From the NCBI RefSeq assembly GCF_000716595.1, contig NZ_JNXC01000008.1, positions 62,001-126,000 on the forward strand: a stretch of DNA of 64,000 nucleotides, read 5' to 3'. The DNA comes from Saccharothrix sp. NRRL B-16314 (GTDB lineage Bacteria > Actinomycetota > Actinomycetes > Mycobacteriales > Pseudonocardiaceae). This document shows positions 47,417 through 55,725 of this stretch, piece after piece (within the stretch, counting starts at the first letter, position 1; every line of letters begins with the position of its first letter). The translations under genes and the position numbers were made by a program. The notes under the pieces are model-generated. The model was not told where the DNA came from. It made no database searches and worked only from the letters and a program-made list of their open reading frames with translations.

Positions 47417-47596
47417 ATGTCTGCCCAGGCGGACCTGCACTACGTCGACTCTCCCAGCCACGCCCCCGTGGCCGACGCGCGGGCCGGTGACCTCGGGCCG
47501 CGCGTGCCGGCCGACGGGGAGAACCGGCGGACCGGGCCGGCGCCGGGTGTGTTCGAGAAGGTCCGGGGCGACGCCCCGGTGGCCGCCCGTGCCTAG
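47417..47596 (+). CDS. 59-residue peptide of unknown function, translationally coupled to the SbnA-like gene
   Basis: ATG 47417 follows one of the best ribosome sites in the window (AAAGGAGG, 6 bases upstream). The peptide is hydrophilic, rich in Ala, Pro, Asp and Arg, has no Cys and no membrane segment, and starts 'MSAQADLHYVDSPSH'. Its stop at 47596 overlaps the GTG start of the next gene by 8 bases. It could be a true small protein or a leader that couples translation. No family is recognised. Confidence 0.6.
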   Translation: MSAQADLHYVDSPSHAPVADARAGDLGPRVPADGENRRTGPAPGVFEKVRGDAPVAARA

Positions 47597-48599
47597 CGGT
47601 CCGGTCGCGGCCGGCGTGCTGGACACCGTGGGCGGCACACCTCTCGTCGAGCTGTCCCGGTTGGACCCCACCGCGCCGTTCCGGGTCTACGCGAAGTTGG
47701 AGGCGCACAACCCCGGCGGGAGCATCAAGGACCGCTCCGCGCTGGAGATGCTGGGCGCCGCGGTGCGCGACGGCGACGTCGTGCCCGGCCGTTCGGTCGT
47801 GGTGGAGTCCAGCTCCGGCAACCTCGGCATCGGCCTGGCGCAGGCGTGCGCGTACCTGGGGGTGCGGTTCCGGTGCGTGGTGGACCCGCGCACGAACCGG
47901 CAGAACATCGCCATCATGCGCGCCCTGGGCGCGGAGGTCGAGGTGGTCACCGAGACCGACCCCGCCACCGGCGAGTACCTACCGGTGCGCAAACGCCGGG
48001 TGCGCGAACTGCTGGCGCTGATGGAGAACGCGTACTGGCCCAACCAGTACGCCAACCCCGCCAACCCGCAGGCGCACCGGACCACCATGCGCGAGATCGC
48101 CGAGTCCGTGCCGGGTGGGGTCGACTACCTGTTCTGCGCGACGAGCTCGTGCGGCACGCTGCGCGGGTGCGCGGAGTTCGTGCGCGACCACCGGCTGCCG
48201 ACGACCGTCGTCGCGGTGGACGCGGCGGGGAGCGCCATCTTCGCGCCGCCGACGGGCACCCGGCTGTTCCCCGGCCACGGCGCCGCCACGCGCCCCGCCC
48301 TGCACCGCGACGGGTTGGCCGACGCGGTGTCCATCGTGGACGACCTGGAGTGCGTCGTGGGCTGCCGCAAGCTGGCCGCGCGCGAGGCGATCCTGGCGGG
48401 CGGCTCGTCCGGGGCCGTGGTGGCCGCGCTGGCCGCGATGCGCGAGCGCATCCCGGCGGGCGCGGCCTGCGTGCTCATCCTCGCCGACCGCGGTGAGCGC
48501 TACCTCGACACGATCTACGACGACGACTGGGTCGCCGAGCACTTCGGCGACGTGGCCCACCTGTGGGAGGAGCCCGTCGTGGAGGTGGCGGCGTGGTGA
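47589..48599 (+). CDS. SbnA-like PLP-dependent synthase, 2,3-diaminopropionate pathway type
   Basis: 336 residues from GTG 47589. Fold-type II PLP enzyme of the cysteine-synthase family: PLP Lys in 'NPGGSIKDRSA' (about 38), substrate loop 'SSSGNLGIGL' (about 74) and PLP phosphate loop 'CATSSCGTLRG' (about 180). The segment 'NQYANPANPQAH' and the C-terminal extension 'GERYLDTIYDDDW' are characteristic of SbnA and its antibiotic homologues (VioB/ZmaU type), which condense O-phosphoserine with glutamate to N-(1-amino-1-carboxyethyl)-glutamate. The usual partner SbnB, an oxidative ornithine-cyclodeaminase homologue releasing 2,3-diaminopropionate, is not in this window. It may lie beyond 64 kb, or the product may differ. 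It is transcribed rightward, opposite to the NRPS arms, and ends at a strong terminator. Confidence 0.88.
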   Translation: MPSGPVAAGVLDTVGGTPLVELSRLDPTAPFRVYAKLEAHNPGGSIKDRSALEMLGAAVRDGDVVPGRSVVVESSSGNLGIGLAQACAYLGVRFRCVVDPRTNRQNIAIMRALGAEVEVVTETDPATGEYLPVRKRRVRELLALMENAYWPNQYANPANPQAHRTTMREIAESVPGGVDYLFCATSSCGTLRGCAEFVRDHRLPTTVVAVDAAGSAIFAPPTGTRLFPGHGAATRPALHRDGLADAVSIVDDLECVVGCRKLAAREAILAGGSSGAVVAALAAMRERIPAGAACVLILADRGERYLDTIYDDDWVAEHFGDVAHLWEEPVVEVAAW

Positions 48600-48650
48600 T
48601 CCTCAGGTCCGACGACGAACTTCCGGAGTTCTTCGGCTGATCGAACACCA

Positions 48651-48698
48651 GCACGGCGAAAGGCAGGCGGGCCTCGGCTCGCCTGCCTTTCGCCGTGC
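48651..48698. terminator. Strong bidirectional terminator between SbnA-like and LanB-type genes
   Basis: Perfect 19-bp inverted repeat (48651-48669 and 48680-48698) with a 10-base loop; convergent stops at 48599 and 48707. Confidence 0.93.
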
Positions 48699-48706
48699 GC
48701 CCCTGG

Positions 48707-50785
48707 TCAGGACTCGTCCACCGCGACGAAGCGCAACTCGGCCGTGTAGGTCTCCCCTCCGTCGTCGGTCAGCCACGTCTGCTCCGGCGTCGGCAGCATC
48801 TCGGTGATCGTCAACGCCCCCTCCGGGTCCTTGCGGGCCAGTCGCCGGATCGCCTTGGCCAGGATGGTGACGTAGACGGGGCTGTCGAAGTCGACGTAGA
48901 ACGGGCGGGGCTCGGTCGGCGAGACGACGAACACGAACCGGGGCATCCGCAGCCCGTCCCGCCACCTCCGGGCCAGCACGAACCGCCTGGCCTCGTCCTT
49001 CTCCGCGGCGAAGCCCGCGTCGGCCGCCGCCGTCCGCCAGGTCTCCCGGGCGACGACCATCCGGTCCACGGTGACCCGCGGCGTGTGGTCGGCGTCGGGC
49101 AGCACCTGGAACAGGTCCATCGCCAGCGTGGTGAGCACGTGCGCGAACACCTCGACCGCGGGGAAGCGGACGCCGTCGGGGAGGACGACCGCCAGCGACC
49201 CGCCGTCGTCGACCACGGTGACGTCCGCGCTGCGGATCGTGCGCGGTCGGGCCGGATCGGCGGTGGAGTCCAGCAGCGCCAGGTAGTAGTCCTCCGGGCG
49301 GACCAGGCAGTGCCGGATGCGCGCGGACAACCGCGAGCGGTGCTCCTTGGGCAGCAACGGCATCAGCCGTGCGCCGGGGTGGTCGCGGGTCGTCAGGTCC
49401 GCCAGCTCCCCCGGCGCGGGGTGCTGGTTGACGAACAGCGACGCGCCGATCGTGTTGCTCGCCAGGTGCAGTTCGCCCAGCGCCAGTTGGAAGTCGCCCC
49501 GGTCGACGGCTTCGGCGCTCGCCGCGGCGATCATGATGTCGGGGCTCATGTACCGGGCCGCCGTCCACCCGCCGCCCGCGTGTCCGAAGTGGACGGACAC
49601 GCCGGACGCCACCTCGGCCAGGGTGCGGTGGACCCGGTCGGTGTCGGGTCCGGGTTCCAGGATCGCCTGCCAGCGCCGCTGGAACTCCCGCCGCAGCTCC
49701 TCGGTCTCGCGGACGGCGTCGCCGTGCAGGATCGGCATGCAGGCGAACCAGAACTCGGCGAGGTTGACCGGTCCGCGCGCCGCCAGCCCGTCGTACACGG
49801 TCCGGGCCTTGGCCATGACCGCTTCGGCGAGCCGGGACGTCAGCCACCCGGCACTGGCGAGCAGTGGTTCCAGCGGCGCGAGCGCGTCGAGCACCCGGCC
49901 GCCGGTCCGGGCCGTGGCGGCCCGGCGGCAGTCGGCGTAGACCAGTGCCCGACAGGGCGCGGTGCCCGCCGACTTCTCCCGGACGCCGGCCGTGCCGGTC
50001 AGGGCGACGAAGGTCGACTCCAGGTCGGCCATGGCCGCGACGAGCTCGTCCGCGCCGGTGGCCGCGCGCACGACGTCCCGGCCGCGTTCGAGCGTGTCGA
50101 GCGCGACCAGGCCGCGTTGCCGCAGGTCCGGGTCGCCGACGCGGTCCAGCCAGGCGCGCAGGCCGCGTTCGGGGCGTGCGTCGGCCGGGATCTCCAACCG
50201 CCACACCGCCCAACGGCGGCGCACGAGGTCCGCGAGGACGGCCGGCACGTCGATCCCCGGCAGCCCGGCCTGCACGTCCCGCGCCGACCGCAGCCCGTCG
50301 CAGAGGTCGAGCACGGCGGCCTGGTCGGCGGTCACCGGCTGCGGCGGGCGTCCCGGCACGATCACCGCGTCGCCGTCACGGCGGACGAACGGCACGCGCC
50401 GGGGCGCCACCCACTGCTTGGCGGCCGGGTCGTCGGCGATGGTGGCGGCCAGGGTGTCGATCGCCCAGCTGGCGAAGTACACCTCGGAACCGGCCAGCAT
50501 CCCCCGGCCCGGGTCGATGGCGAGTCCTTCGGTGGACAGGTCCCACCGACCCCACCCCACCGGACCGAAGAACCCGATCGTGTCGTTCTTCACGCAGAAC
50601 CGCTGCCAGTAATGCGCCACCAACGCCGTCCAGTCCGGACCGGGTGCCGCTTCGACCTTGTCCGCCGCTTCCGCCAGCCCGTCGGGGGCCAGCCGCAGCA
50701 CGCCGCCCGCCGGGAACCCGGCGCCGCGCAGCGCGAACTGGTCCCAGAGCCGCCAGCGCCCGCCCAACCCCACTGCCTCGTCCAC
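48707..50785 (-). CDS. LanB-type (lantibiotic dehydratase N-domain) protein, intact paralogue
   Basis: 692 residues from GTG 50785 with GGGGAG upstream. It matches the tRNA-dependent glutamylation domain of class I lantibiotic dehydratases: 'LWDQFALRGAGFP' (about 13-25), 'HYWQRFCVKNDTIGFFGP' (about 58-75), 'PCRALVYADCRR' (about 305), 'EFWFACMPILHGD' and 'VNQHPAPGEL' (about 450). The separate glutamate-elimination (SpaB_C) domain is missing, as in the PEARL and other NRPS-associated members, which transfer an amino acid from aminoacyl-tRNA instead of making dehydroalanine. No ribosomal precursor peptide is visible. A free carrier protein lies 9 bases upstream, so carrier-bound substrate is a reasonable guess (inference). 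It is last in the right-arm operon and a close paralogue of the frameshifted gene at 53575-55696. Confidence 0.88.
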   Translation of the reverse strand: MDEAVGLGGRWRLWDQFALRGAGFPAGGVLRLAPDGLAEAADKVEAAPGPDWTALVAHYWQRFCVKNDTIGFFGPVGWGRWDLSTEGLAIDPGRGMLAGSEVYFASWAIDTLAATIADDPAAKQWVAPRRVPFVRRDGDAVIVPGRPPQPVTADQAAVLDLCDGLRSARDVQAGLPGIDVPAVLADLVRRRWAVWRLEIPADARPERGLRAWLDRVGDPDLRQRGLVALDTLERGRDVVRAATGADELVAAMADLESTFVALTGTAGVREKSAGTAPCRALVYADCRRAATARTGGRVLDALAPLEPLLASAGWLTSRLAEAVMAKARTVYDGLAARGPVNLAEFWFACMPILHGDAVRETEELRREFQRRWQAILEPGPDTDRVHRTLAEVASGVSVHFGHAGGGWTAARYMSPDIMIAAASAEAVDRGDFQLALGELHLASNTIGASLFVNQHPAPGELADLTTRDHPGARLMPLLPKEHRSRLSARIRHCLVRPEDYYLALLDSTADPARPRTIRSADVTVVDDGGSLAVVLPDGVRFPAVEVFAHVLTTLAMDLFQVLPDADHTPRVTVDRMVVARETWRTAAADAGFAAEKDEARRFVLARRWRDGLRMPRFVFVVSPTEPRPFYVDFDSPVYVTILAKAIRRLARKDPEGALTITEMLPTPEQTWLTDDGGETYTAELRFVAVDES
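50526..50625. repeat. 100-bp tract identical to 55418-55517
   Basis: 100 of 100 bases identical between the two LanB-type genes, same orientation, encoding the conserved 'FCVKNDTIGFFGP' region. Flanking sequence diverges sharply except for about 14 bases on the left that differ at one position. Confidence 0.95.
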
Positions 50786-50794
50786 GCCGCTCCC

Positions 50795-51064
50795 CTAACC
50801 CTGTGCGAAGTCGGTGTCGACGACTTCGGCCAAGTCGGCGGGCGACGGGTAGGCGAACACCAGCGCCACCGGCACGTCGACGCCCAGGGCGTCCTGCAAC
50901 CGGGCGGTGATCTGGAACGCGGTGAGCGAGTCGCCGCCCGCCTCGTAGAAGTCGCTGTTCGCGTCGAGGTTCGCGTCGCCCAGGGTCTCCCGGTAGATGC
51001 CGACGAGCAGGTCCGTGGTCCCGGCGGTGGTCATCTCGGGGGCGGTCGTCTCGGTGGTGGTCAT
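50795..51064 (-). CDS. Free-standing peptidyl carrier protein
   Basis: 89 residues from ATG 51064, preceded by AGGAGG. The phosphopantetheine attachment site is Ser46 in 'YEAGGDSLTAF', and four-helix carrier architecture follows. The first 20 residues are a Thr-rich, low-complexity tail. The start overlaps the upstream stop (ATGA) and LanB-type gene starts 9 bases downstream. It probably carries the amino acid activated by the free A domain at 52082-53575, for processing by the LanB-type enzymes, the dehydratase-like enzyme or the oxygenase (inference). Confidence 0.92.
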   Translation of the reverse strand: MTTTETTAPEMTTAGTTDLLVGIYRETLGDANLDANSDFYEAGGDSLTAFQITARLQDALGVDVPVALVFAYPSPADLAEVVDTDFAQG

Positions 51065-52017
51065 GCGATTTCCTCCTGGTGTGGTCGGACGGCGGCGGTG
51101 AGGGCCGCCGCGGTGAGTGCCGCGGTGGTGTTGCCGCCGGAGACGACGGCGACGGCGTGCGTGCGCCGGCCGTGGCGCAGCGCCCCGGCCAGTGCGACGG
51201 CGCCGCTCGGTTCGGACTGGACGCCGGCGCGGCTCAGCCGGACCGCGGCGGCGAGGACTTCCTCGTCGGTGACGGTGACCAGGTCGTCGACCCGGTCCCG
51301 GATGATGGGGTAGGTCACCAGTCCCGGCTGCTGGCCGCGCAGTCCGTCGGCCACGGTGTCGCTGGGCGGCAGCCGGACGGGTCGACCCTCGGCGAGGGAG
51401 CGGGCATAGCGGGCCGCGCCCTCGGGCTCGACCCCGATCACCCGCACGGGGTGGTCGCGCGCGGCCAGGCAGATCCCGGCGAGCAGCCCGCCGCCGCCGG
51501 TGGGGACGAAGACGGTCTCGACGTCGGGCGCGTCGGCCAGGATCTCCACGCCGACCGTGCCCTGGCCCGCGACCACCAGTTCGTCGTCGGAGGACGGCAC
51601 GAACACCGCGCCGGTCTCCTCCGCCAGCTCCCTGGCCCGACGGTCCCGCTCGGCGACACCGCCCGCCGTGATGAGCGTGCGACCGCCGAGGGCGTGGATC
51701 AGGGCCGACTTCGCCGGGTTCGCGCCTTCGGCGAGCACGACGGTGACGGGCACGCCGAGCGGTGCGGCCAGGGTGGCCAGCGCGATGCCGTGGTTGCCCG
51801 ACGACCCGGTGACGATGGCGGGCGCGGACACGGCGAGCACGGCGTTGGCCGCGCCGCGCAGCTTGAACGACCCGCCGCGCTGCCGGTGCTCGGCCTTGAG
51901 CAGCAGGCCGGGCAGGGACGGTCGGGCCAGCAGCGGGGTGCGCCGGACGTGCCCGGCGATCCGCTCGGCCGCGGTCCACACGTCGGCGGGGCCCAGCCGG
52001 ACGACCGAGGCGGTCAT
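51061..52017 (-). CDS. Fold-type II PLP enzyme, threonine/serine dehydratase family
   Basis: 318 residues from ATG 52017. Features: PLP Lys in 'GSFKLRGAANAV' (about 52), 'SSGNHGIALA' (about 73-82), the glycine-rich phosphate loop 'PTGGGGLLAG' (about 170) and 'VSGGN' near the C-terminus. There is no ACT regulatory domain, so this is the short catabolic/serine-racemase-like type. It could deaminate Thr or Ser, racemise Ser, or catalyse a beta-replacement giving a 2,3-diamino acid. The setting between a free A domain and a free carrier suggests it supplies the A-domain substrate. It overlaps the carrier gene by ATGA. Confidence 0.86.
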   Translation of the reverse strand: MTASVVRLGPADVWTAAERIAGHVRRTPLLARPSLPGLLLKAEHRQRGGSFKLRGAANAVLAVSAPAIVTGSSGNHGIALATLAAPLGVPVTVVLAEGANPAKSALIHALGGRTLITAGGVAERDRRARELAEETGAVFVPSSDDELVVAGQGTVGVEILADAPDVETVFVPTGGGGLLAGICLAARDHPVRVIGVEPEGAARYARSLAEGRPVRLPPSDTVADGLRGQQPGLVTYPIIRDRVDDLVTVTDEEVLAAAVRLSRAGVQSEPSGAVALAGALRHGRRTHAVAVVSGGNTTAALTAAALTAAVRPHQEEIA

Positions 52018-52081
52018 GAGCCACCTCCAGCCGGATCGAAGGCGCGGAACGCGGGGCAGGAAGCGCGTGGGACGTGGGTGA

Positions 52082-53575
52082 TCACAAGGCACCGCCTTGG
52101 GTGGCGAGGGCGCGGCGGTCGGCTTTGCCGCCGCGGGTGGTGGGCAGCGCGGCCAGCCGGACGATCCGACGCGGCAGCAGGTGCGGTGGCAGCGAGGTGG
52201 CCAGGTGGGCGCGCAGCGCGCTGTCCGACGTGCCCCCGAGCTCGCCCACCACGTGCGCGACCAGGTACACCCGGCCGCGGTCGTCGTGCTCGGCGGTGAC
52301 CACCGCGCCCAGCACGCCGGGATGCCCCAGCAGCGCACCTTCGACCTCCGCCGGGTCCACCCGGTAACCGCGGATCTTGACCTGGCGGTCGGCCCGCCCG
52401 ACCAGGTCCAGGCCGGCGGCCCCCAGCCGGGCGAGGTCGCCGGTCCGGTACAGCCGCGCGCCCGGCGGACCCTGCGGGTCGGGCACGAACCGGTCGGCGG
52501 TGCGCGCGGGCTCCCCGCTGTAGCCGCGGGCGACGCCCACACCGCCGATGCACACCTCGCCGACCTCGCCGGGAGGCACCGGCGACAGGTCCGCGTCGAG
52601 CAGCCGCACCACCACGCCGTCGATCGGCGTGCCGACGACGTCCGCGTCCGGCACCGGCCCGGCGGGAACGACGTAGCGCGTGGACGTCATCGTGCACTCG
52701 GTGGGGCCGTACTGGTTGACCAGCGCGCCCCGGATCAGCCCGCGCCCTCCCGCCGTGAGGAACGGCCGCAGCGACTCACCGCTGGACACCACGAGTCGCA
52801 GCCCGCCCAGCAGGCGTTCCGCGTCCGGCTGCCCGGCGAGGAACGACAGGAACGACGGCGTGGTGCTCAGCAGGGTGTCCACCCCGAACCGGGTGACGGC
52901 GTCGCCGAACTCGGCGGGCCGCAGCAGTGCCGAGCGGGGCAGCACGACCAGCCGGCCGCCCGCCAGGAGCGGTGCGAAGGTGTCCCGGATGGACGCGTCG
53001 TAGCCCATCGGCGCGGTCTGGAGCGCCACGGTGTCACGGCCAAGGCCGTAGTCGCGCACGACGAACCGCAGGTAGGAGTCGAGGCCCCGGTGTTCGACGA
53101 GCACCGGGCTCGGCTCCCCCGTCGAGCCGGACGTGTGGCTGACGTAGGCGAGCGCGTCCGGGCGGGGCGCGGGGAAGTGCGGCACCCGCGCCGTGTCGTC
53201 CACCAGCACCGGCGGACCGGGCACCGGCAGATCGGCCATCGCCCCGACCAGGTCCGCCGACGTCACCAGGAGCCCGGCCCGCCCACTGCGGACGAGCGCG
53301 GCGGACCGGGCCGGCGGCTGCCCCACGTCGACCGTCAGGAACGCCGCTCCCGCCCGCACCACCGCCGCGACCGCGACCACCGCGTCCGCGCCGCGCTCCA
53401 CGGCCACCGCGCACACGGTCTCCGGCCTCGCGCCCCGGGCGACGAGCGCGCCGGCCAGCGCGTCGATCCTGTCCGCCAGTTCCCGGTAGGTCACCTCGCC
53501 GTCCTCTGTGGACAGTGCGATCGAGTCCGGGTCGCGGGTGGCGTGGTCCGCGATGTCGTCGACGAAGGTGCGCAT
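52082..53575 (-). CDS. Stand-alone NRPS adenylation domain with altered A3 motif
   Basis: 497 residues. ATG 53575 is preferred (GGAG 5 bases upstream); a GTG one codon earlier is also possible. All adenylation cores are present in order: 'TYREL', 'SHTSGSTGEPSPV' (A3), 'NQYGPTE' (A5), 'YRTGDLARL' (A7), 'RADRQVKIRGYR' (A8) and the late catalytic Lys in 'TRGGKADRR' (A10). A3 normally ends P-K-G; here it reads P-S-P, so the conserved Lys is absent. The specificity code read by eye is D-A-R-S-V-S-Q-M-T-K, with Arg at 239, unlike standard codes; an acidic or carboxylated side chain is possible. It should load the free carrier protein two genes downstream. It is coupled to the upstream LanB-type gene (TGATG). 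Confidence 0.9.
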   Translation of the reverse strand: MRTFVDDIADHATRDPDSIALSTEDGEVTYRELADRIDALAGALVARGARPETVCAVAVERGADAVVAVAAVVRAGAAFLTVDVGQPPARSAALVRSGRAGLLVTSADLVGAMADLPVPGPPVLVDDTARVPHFPAPRPDALAYVSHTSGSTGEPSPVLVEHRGLDSYLRFVVRDYGLGRDTVALQTAPMGYDASIRDTFAPLLAGGRLVVLPRSALLRPAEFGDAVTRFGVDTLLSTTPSFLSFLAGQPDAERLLGGLRLVVSSGESLRPFLTAGGRGLIRGALVNQYGPTECTMTSTRYVVPAGPVPDADVVGTPIDGVVVRLLDADLSPVPPGEVGEVCIGGVGVARGYSGEPARTADRFVPDPQGPPGARLYRTGDLARLGAAGLDLVGRADRQVKIRGYRVDPAEVEGALLGHPGVLGAVVTAEHDDRGRVYLVAHVVGELGGTSDSALRAHLATSLPPHLLPRRIVRLAALPTTRGGKADRRALATQGGAL

Positions 53576-55696
53576 CACCGCTCCACCGCCCTCTGGTCGA
53601 CGGCCACGAACCGCAGCTCGCTGGTGTAGGCGTTGCCCTCGTCGTCGGTCAGCCAGGCCTGCTCGGGCGTCGGCAGCATCTCGGTCACCGTCAGCCTGGC
53701 GTCGGGGTCCTTCTTCGCGAGCCTGCGCACGGCCTTGGCGAGGATCGTCAGGTAGATGGGGTTGTCGAAGTCGACGTAGAACGGACGCGGCTCAGCCGGG
53801 GACACCACGAACACGAACCGGGGCAGGTCCAGCGAACGCTGCCAGCGGCGTGCGCCGACGAACCGGCGGGCCTCGGACTTCTCCTCGGCGAAGGCGAGCG
53901 AATCGGCCCGCACCCGCCAGGTCTCACGGGCCACGACCACCCGGTCGATGGTGATCCGCGGCGAGTGGTAGCCGTCCGGGCGCAGGGTGAACCGGTCCAT
54001 CACCCGGTGGGTCATCGCGTTGGCGTAGGCGTCGAGCACGTCGAACTCGGCGCCGTCCGGCAGCACCGCGAGCAGCTGCCCGTCCTGCTCCCGCACCGCC
54101 ACGTCCCCGCTGAGCACGGTCCTGGGCCGGTGCGGGTCGGCGGTGTGGTCGACCATCGCGACGTAGTAGTCCTCCGGCCGGTCCAGCGACGGCCTGCTGC
54201 GCGTCGACCACTTCAGCGGCAGTTCCTTGGGCAGCATGGGCAGCAGCCTCGGCGTGGGGAAGTCCGCGGCCGTCTCGGCGACCAGCTTGTCCCGGTCGGG
54301 GTGCTGGTGGACGAACAGCGAGGCGCCCATCGTGTTGAGCGCGCTGTGCATCTCGCCCAGCACCAGCTCGAACTCACCGCGCGCCACCGCGGCGGTGTCC
54401 TCGGCGAGCACCAGCAGGTCAGGGCTGAAGTAGCGGGACAGGGACCAGCCGGCGCCCGGCTCGTCGAACTCGGCGCGCACCCCGGCGGCGATGTCGGTCG
54501 ACGACAGCCGCACGCGGCTCGCGTCGGCGGGGACGTCCAGGATTCGCGCCCACTTGGCCCGCAACTCGGCCTGGATCGCGTCGATGTCGGCCATGGAGGA
54601 CGCGTGCGGCGTCGGCAGGCACTCGAACCACAGCGAGGCGAGGTCCACCTCGCCGCGCGCCGCCAGCACCTTGTCGTACGCGGCCCGGACGTGCGCGGCG
54701 ATGGCCGCGCCGAAGCGGTTGGTCATCCAGCGGGCCGCGGTGAGGCACAGCTCCAGCGGGGTCAGCTCGGCCAGCACCGCGCGTCCGAGGGTCGCGGTCG
54801 CCGAGCGGGTGCAGTCGGAGTACACCAGCGCGCGGCACGGCGCGGTCCGCTCGCCCTTGGCGCGCTGGGCGCCGGTGTCGGTCAGCACGGCGAAGTCGGC
54901 CTCCAGCGCCGCCAACGCCGCGGTGAGCGCGTCGACGTCCTGGCCCGCGGCGGCGACCGCGTCCCGGCCGCGTTCCAGCACTGCCAGCTTGGCCAGCGAG
55001 GCCTCGCGGGCAGCGGTGTCGCCGACGCGGTCCAGGATCGCCCGCAGCTCCCGGTCGGGGTGGGTGCTCGACGGCACTTCCAGCCGCCAGTGCACCCAGC
55101 GCTTCCCTACGAGCCACCGCACGGTCTCGGTGACCTCGTCGACGTTCGTCCCGGTGGCTTCGGCGATGGCGGCCACCGTCCGGGTCCCGTCGCACAGTTC
55201 GAGCACGGCACGGGCGGGCGCGGAGATGTCCTGGGCGGGCCTGCCCGGCACCGCGACCCGGTCACCCTCGAAGCGGGCGAACGAGACCCGCCGGGGCGGT
55301 ACCCAGGCGTGGACCGCGGGGTCGGCGTCGAGGACCTTCGCCAGGGCGTCGATGGCCCAGCTGGCGAAGTACACCTGCGACGAGGCGAGGAAACCGGTGC
55401 CGGGGTCGATGGCGAGGCCTTCGGTGGACAGGTCCCACCGACCCCACCCCACCGGACCGAAGAACCCGATCGTGTCGTTCTTCACGCAGAACCGCTGCCA
55501 GTAATGCGCCACCAACGGCGAACTCGTCCCACTCACCGCCGGAGAGCTGGTCGTCGTCACCGAACTTGTCGGCGGACAGGGCCAGGCCGGACGGCACCAG
55601 CCGCAGGACCCCGTCGGCGGGGAAACCCGGGCCGCGCAGGGCGAACTGCTCCCACAGCCGCCACTCACCGGTGGGCAGACGCACGTTGTCGGTCAT
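53575..55696 (-). pseudogene. Second LanB-type gene, apparently frameshifted near its N-terminus
   Basis: Starting at ATG 55696 (GGAAGG upstream), the first frame gives 'LPTGEWRLWEQFALRGPGF' and continues to 'GGEWDEF', matching the intact paralogue. The rest of the match ('LVAHYWQRF' to the stop) is in another frame. Dropping one C near 55518-55520 would fuse them into a 706-residue protein, close to the paralogue's 692. The downstream part keeps full coding character and the motifs 'PCRALVYSDCTR', 'LWFECLPTPHA' and 'VHQHPDRDKLV'. The switch sits exactly at the border of a 100-bp tract identical to the paralogue, pointing to gene conversion or a sequence error. If the frameshift is real the N-terminus is lost; if not, this is a working second LanB-type enzyme. 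Confidence 0.8.
55418..55517. repeat. 100-bp tract identical to 50526-50625
   Basis: Partner of the tract in the intact LanB-type gene, 4.9 kb away and in direct orientation. Its right end coincides with the apparent frameshift. Confidence 0.95.
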
Positions 55697-55725
55697 GTCG
55701 GGCACCTTCCGAAGGCGGGCGGGGA

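Noticed and set aside
48707..55696. Lantibiotic or thiopeptide cluster, suggested by LanB-type genes
   Set aside because: No precursor peptide, no SpaB_C elimination protein, no LanC, and the operon is shared with NRPS components.
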